Below are positions 60,811-64,000 of a stretch of DNA of 64,000 nucleotides, one piece after another. The notes beneath the pieces are model-generated. The model saw nothing but the letters and a program-made list of their open reading frames with translations, searched no databases and was not told where the DNA came from. Position numbers and translations under genes: made by a program. This stretch comes from Kiloniellaceae bacterium. Its GTDB lineage: Bacteria; Pseudomonadota; Alphaproteobacteria; Kiloniellales; J153. The DNA lies in assembly GCA_021776135.1 (NCBI GenBank), contig JAJFGL010000006.1, positions 1 through 64,000 of the forward strand, written 5' to 3'. How positions within the stretch are numbered: position 1 is the stretch's first letter; every line of letters starts with the position of its first letter.

Positions 60811-60954
60811 GCCTCAAGCGATTTGAGGCAACTCCTTGCCGGTATCCGGGGCCCCAGGCCCCAAAAGGTACCGGCTAGGGCCGATCGGCTGAACGATCCG
60901 GCTACGATAGCCAGCCGTCAGCTCCGGCCCGATAACAGCCGTGAGGAGTCGAAC
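60811..60954 (+). promoter_or_regulatory. Structured rpsF mRNA leader (possible S6:S18 operator)
   Basis: GCCTCAA/TTGAGGC (60811-60829) forms one hairpin. GCCGGTA (60838-60844) pairs with TACCGGC (60869-60875) around the inner stem GGGGCC/GGCCCC (60848-60862). In other bacteria the S6:S18 complex binds a hairpin in this leader to repress its own operon. The match to that motif is by position and structure only. Confidence 0.45.
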
Positions 60955-61419
60955 ATGGCACTTTATGAGTGCGTGCTGATGGCGCGCCAAGACATCTCGT
61001 CCAGCCAAGCCGAAGGCCTGGTCGATCAATTTTCCGAAATCATCGAAACCAATGGCGGCAAGGTCTCCAAAAAAGAGATGTGGGGCCTGCGCACCCTGTC
61101 CTACCGCATCAAGAAGAACCGCAAGGCCCATTACGCCCTGCTCAACCTCGACGCCCCGGCCGCGGCCGTGGCCGAGATGGAACGCAACATGCGCCTGAAC
61201 GAAGACGTGATCCGCTATCTGACCCTGCGGGTCGAGGAACACGAGGAAGGCCCCTCGATCGTCCTTCAAGCGCGCGAGCGGCGCGACGACCGCGGCGGCG
61301 GACGCTTTAGCCGCGGCGGCCCACGCGGTGACCGGGGCGACCGGCCCCCGCGCCCGGAACAGCCCGCCACCGAAACTGCAAGCGTGGCCGCAAGCGAAAC
61401 GCAGGAGACGCCGGCATGA
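60955..61419 (+). CDS. rpsF: 30S ribosomal protein S6
   Basis: 154 residues from ATG 60955, preceded by GAGGAG. The core (residues 1-100) begins [14 protein letters not shown] and contains [25 protein letters not shown]. The tail is rich in Arg, Gly, Pro and Glu ([17 protein letters not shown]) and longer than in Escherichia coli, as is usual in alphaproteobacteria. Its stop overlaps the rpsR start. Confidence 0.95.
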   Translation: MALYECVLMARQDISSSQAEGLVDQFSEIIETNGGKVSKKEMWGLRTLSYRIKKNRKAHYALLNLDAPAAAVAEMERNMRLNEDVIRYLTLRVEEHEEGPSIVLQARERRDDRGGGRFSRGGPRGDRGDRPPRPEQPATETASVAASETQETPA

Positions 61420-61682
61420 GCGAGATTCAAGTCGTCAGCACGTCCGGAGGCGGCGGCGGCCGCCGGCCCTTCTTCCGGCGCCGCAAAAGCTGCCCCTTCA
61501 CGGGCCCCAACGGACAGAAAATCGATTACAAGGATGTCCGCATGCTGACGCGTTATATTTCCGAGCGCGGCAAGATCGTCCCGAGCCGGATCACCGCGGT
61601 CTCGACCAAGAAGCAACGCGAGTTGGCCAAGGCTATCAAACGCGCGCGCTTCCTGGCCTTGATCCCCTATCTGGTCGGCTAG
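61416..61682 (+). CDS. rpsR: 30S ribosomal protein S18
   Basis: 88 residues. [67 protein letters not shown] is the family sequence in two adjoining parts. It is translationally coupled to rpsF by ATGA and sits 12 nt before rplI. Confidence 0.96.
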   Translation: MSEIQVVSTSGGGGGRRPFFRRRKSCPFTGPNGQKIDYKDVRMLTRYISERGKIVPSRITAVSTKKQRELAKAIKRARFLALIPYLVG

Positions 61683-61694
61683 GGGAGAGACATC

Positions 61695-62309
61695 ATGCAA
61701 GTTATCCTTTTGGAGCGGATCGAAAAGCTGGGCCAGATGGGCGATATCGTCACGGTCAAGCCGGGCTTCGCGCGTAACTTCCTCTTGCCGCAACGCAAGG
61801 CGCGGCGGGCGACCAAGGACAATCTGGCGATCTTCGAGCAGCAACGCGCTCAGTTCGAGGCAGATAACCTGGCCGGGCGTAGCGAGGCCGAAATAGTCGG
61901 CGGGAAACTGGACGGCCTCTCGGTCGTCCTGATCCGCCAAGCGGGCGAATCGGGCCAGCTTTACGGCTCGGCCAATGCCCGCGACATCGCGGCGGAGGTA
62001 AGCGCGGCCGGATTTACGGTCACACGCTCGCAGATCAAGTTAGCCACGGTCATCAAAACCCTGGGTCTGCATCCGGTCCAAGTACGTCTGCACCCGGAAG
62101 TCACGGTCACGGTCACGGCCAACGTAGCCCGTTCCGAGGCCGAGGCCCAAGCCCAAGCCGAGGCGGGCCGCATGGTCAGCCCGGAGGAGCAACGCGCCGC
62201 CGAGGAAGCCGCCGAAGCCGAGGCCGAGGCCGCCCTGGCCAAGGCGGAGGCCGAGGAAGCCGAGGCTGAAGTAGACGAATCGGACGAAGAAACCCAAGCA
62301 TCGAGTTAA
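61695..62309 (+). CDS. rplI: 50S ribosomal protein L9, with long acidic C-terminal tail
   Basis: 204 residues. The N domain is [33 protein letters not shown], followed by the connecting helix. The C domain includes [14 protein letters not shown] and [20 protein letters not shown]9 is about 150 residues in Escherichia coli. Here residues about 152-204 form an Ala/Glu-rich tail ending in [11 protein letters not shown]. Confidence 0.95.
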   Translation: MQVILLERIEKLGQMGDIVTVKPGFARNFLLPQRKARRATKDNLAIFEQQRAQFEADNLAGRSEAEIVGGKLDGLSVVLIRQAGESGQLYGSANARDIAAEVSAAGFTVTRSQIKLATVIKTLGLHPVQVRLHPEVTVTVTANVARSEAEAQAQAEAGRMVSPEEQRAAEEAAEAEAEAALAKAEAEEAEAEVDESDEETQASS

Positions 62310-62332
62310 AAGCGCGCGCATTGTTTTGACAC

Positions 62333-62364
62333 GAACGGCGGCCTATCGGCCGCCGTTCTTTTTT
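62333..62364 (+). terminator. Rho-independent terminator of the rpsF-rpsR-rplI operon
   Basis: GAACGGCGGCC (62333-62343) and GGCCGCCGTTC (62348-62358) form an 11-bp stem with loop TATC, followed by TTTTTT. Confidence 0.92.
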
Positions 62365-62469
62365 CAATTAAAACAGAATTTATTTTCCGCCCGATAGCTT
62401 TTATCCCCGCTATCCTCCTTATCGTTCTAATGGCCATTCGCGACTCGGTCTGATAGGGTCCGCCACCTG

Positions 62470-63993
62470 ATGGAAAGCAACGCGCCCGACAACCTCACGC
62501 CCTTCCCAGGGACCGAATCGGACGATGGGCCCTTGCGGGAACCGCCGTTCAATTACGAGGCGGAGCAAGCCTTGCTTGGCGCCGTCCTGGCCAACAACCG
62601 CGCTTTCGAGAGGGTTTCCGACTTTCTTCTGCCCGAGCATTTCGCCGACGAGACCCATGGCCGCATTTTCGAGGCCTGCGGCAAGCTGATAGAACGCGGG
62701 CAGATCGCCAACGCGGTGACGCTGAAACATCTGTTCGACGCCGACGAAACCTTGGCCGGCGCCGGCGGCGCGCGTTACCTGGCCGGTCTGCAAAATAACT
62801 TCGTGACCATCATCAACGCCGCCGACTATGGGCGCACGATCCACGATTTATTCCTGCGCCGAGAGTTGATCGGCCTGGGCGAGGATGTCGTCAACGAAGC
62901 CTACCAAGCCGATCTGGACATAAGCGCGACGAGCCAGATCGAAACCGCCGAACAACGCCTCTACAACCTGGCCGAAGCGGGAGCGCCCGAGGGCGGTTTG
63001 AAGACCTTCAAATCCGCCGTGGTCGAAGCCATCAACATGGCCGAACAGGCGCTCAAACGCGATAGCCATGTCGCGGGGGTGGCCAGCGGTTTCAAGGACC
63101 TGGACCGACTGCTCGGCGGTCTGCATCCATCCGATCTCATCATCCTGGCCGCGCGGCCCTCCATGGGTAAGACGTCGCTGGCCACCAACATCGCCTACAG
63201 CGCGGCCTCGACCCAGCGCAAACAAAAGGGGCCGGACGGCGAGACGGCCGAGAGCGCGGAGACCGTCGCCTTCTTCTCGCTCGAGATGTCGGCGGAACAA
63301 TTGGCGACCCGTATTATTTCCGAGCAAGCGCATGTGCGTTCCGATTCGATCCGGCGCGGCGAAATCCGCGACGACGAATTCGACCGCATCTTCGAGACCA
63401 GCCGGCACCTCCATGAACTGCCCTTGTTCATCGACGACACCCCGGCATTGAGCGTGCCGGCCCTGCGCACCCGTGCGCGGCGCTTGAAGCGGCAACAGAA
63501 CCTGGGCCTTATCGTGGTCGACTACCTTCAGCTCATGCAGGGTCCGGCCGGCATGCGCAGCGATAACCGCGTGCAGGAGGTATCGGAAATCACCCGCGGC
63601 CTGAAGGCGATCGCCAAGGAATTGAACGTCCCCGTTATCGCCCTGTCGCAGTTGTCGCGCCAAACTGAACAGCGCGACGACAAGCGGCCGCAGCTATCGG
63701 ATCTGCGCGAATCGGGCTCGATCGAGCAAGACGCCGACGTGGTCATGTTCATCTATCGCGAGGAATATTACCTGGCGCGCGAGAAACCCACGCAGCGCAT
63801 GACCGATTCGGCCGATAAATTCAGCGAACGCCTAGCCAATTACGATAAGCGCCTCGAAGAAAGCCGCAACATCGCCGAGATCATCGTCGCCAAGCAGCGC
63901 CATGGTCCGATCGGAACTATCGAGCTGCACTTCACTGGCGAGTTCACGCAATTCAACGACCTCGTGCGCGATGACCGCTTACCCCGCGACTGA
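62470..63993 (+). CDS. dnaB: Replicative DNA helicase DnaB
   Basis: 507 residues, complete. The N-terminal primase-interacting domain starts PPFNYEAEQALLGAVLANN. The RecA-like domain has Walker A ARPSMGKTSLATNIA, Walker B LIVVDYLQLMQG and the ALSQLSRQTEQR, DLRESGSIEQDADVVMFIYR segments. A short insert with acidic repeats (GPDGETAESAETV) follows Walker A. It unwinds DNA at the replication fork. It lies 160 nt after rplI behind the terminator, with its own promoter presumed. Confidence 0.95.
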   Translation: MESNAPDNLTPFPGTESDDGPLREPPFNYEAEQALLGAVLANNRAFERVSDFLLPEHFADETHGRIFEACGKLIERGQIANAVTLKHLFDADETLAGAGGARYLAGLQNNFVTIINAADYGRTIHDLFLRRELIGLGEDVVNEAYQADLDISATSQIETAEQRLYNLAEAGAPEGGLKTFKSAVVEAINMAEQALKRDSHVAGVASGFKDLDRLLGGLHPSDLIILAARPSMGKTSLATNIAYSAASTQRKQKGPDGETAESAETVAFFSLEMSAEQLATRIISEQAHVRSDSIRRGEIRDDEFDRIFETSRHLHELPLFIDDTPALSVPALRTRARRLKRQQNLGLIVVDYLQLMQGPAGMRSDNRVQEVSEITRGLKAIAKELNVPVIALSQLSRQTEQRDDKRPQLSDLRESGSIEQDADVVMFIYREEYYLAREKPTQRMTDSADKFSERLANYDKRLEESRNIAEIIVAKQRHGPIGTIELHFTGEFTQFNDLVRDDRLPRD

Positions 63994-64000
63994 GGACCTG

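Overview
The window reads as a chromosomal segment of a high-GC alphaproteobacterium, most likely a member of the Rhodospirillales or a neighbouring order. The evidence is the gene order fabD-fabG-acpP-fabF-mltG, the rpsF-rpsR-rplI-dnaB block with alphaproteobacterial-type extended S6 and L9 proteins, an RpoH-type sigma factor beside rluD, an AapJ-like binding protein, a SoxBDAG sarcosine oxidase operon, and intergenic palindromes of a kind common in these genomes. The species cannot be named from the sequence alone.

Layout. 1-0.8 kb: the edge of an IS5-type transposase, a small lipoprotein and GC-rich palindromes. 0.8-8.3 kb: choline sulfatase, the FetAB iron exporter, a chemoreceptor-signalling/globin fusion, an SpmA/SpmB-type membrane protein, an M20 amidohydrolase and a very basic histone-H1-like protein. 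8.8-12.3 kb: tRNA-Glu, threonine aldolase, rluD and rpoH. 12.3-14.9 kb: a membrane protein and a tail-anchored pseudokinase. 15-18.5 kb: a TauE exporter, then hutG-sulP-ABM monooxygenase. 18.6-24.4 kb: an orphan amino-acid binding protein, an orphan histidine kinase, hutU and a secreted protein. 24.5-29.9 kb: soxBDAG. 30-35.5 kb: a CHASE2-PAS histidine kinase, a FecR-domain protein and a two-partner-secretion transporter without its exoprotein. 35.5-49.5 kb: an accessory-like stretch of oxidoreductases, a DUF3800 islet, a hicBA toxin-antitoxin remnant between 21-bp direct repeats, yqaE, a possible small RNA with CRP-like sites, and TetR/SDR/aldolase and GlxA-type genes. 49.5-51.7 kb: hutH and a MarR regulator. 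51.74-52.00 kb: a compact element with 30-bp terminal inverted repeats. 52-60.7 kb: korAB, an adrenodoxin-reductase-type ferredoxin reductase, mltG and the fab genes. 60.8-64 kb: S6/S18/L9 and DnaB.

How the genes fit together. One theme is catabolism of methylated nitrogen compounds: choline sulfatase, a dimethylglycine-dehydrogenase-like flavoprotein, sarcosine oxidase, a second DAO flavoprotein, threonine aldolase and a GlxA-type regulator. Another is histidine use: hutH, hutU and hutG are present but scattered over 33 kb, and hutI is not seen. The right third is housekeeping: fatty-acid synthesis, peptidoglycan termination, ribosomal proteins and replication, with a 2-oxoacid:ferredoxin oxidoreductase and ferredoxin reductase attached.

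The most unusual items are the inverted-order receptor/globin fusion, the pseudokinase/membrane-protein pair, the hicBA module with an amber-interrupted toxin at a duplicated gene end, the element inserted exactly between two convergent stop codons, and the CRP-like operator array ahead of a terminated but gene-free transcript region. All functional statements come from motifs and family knowledge. No database search was run.
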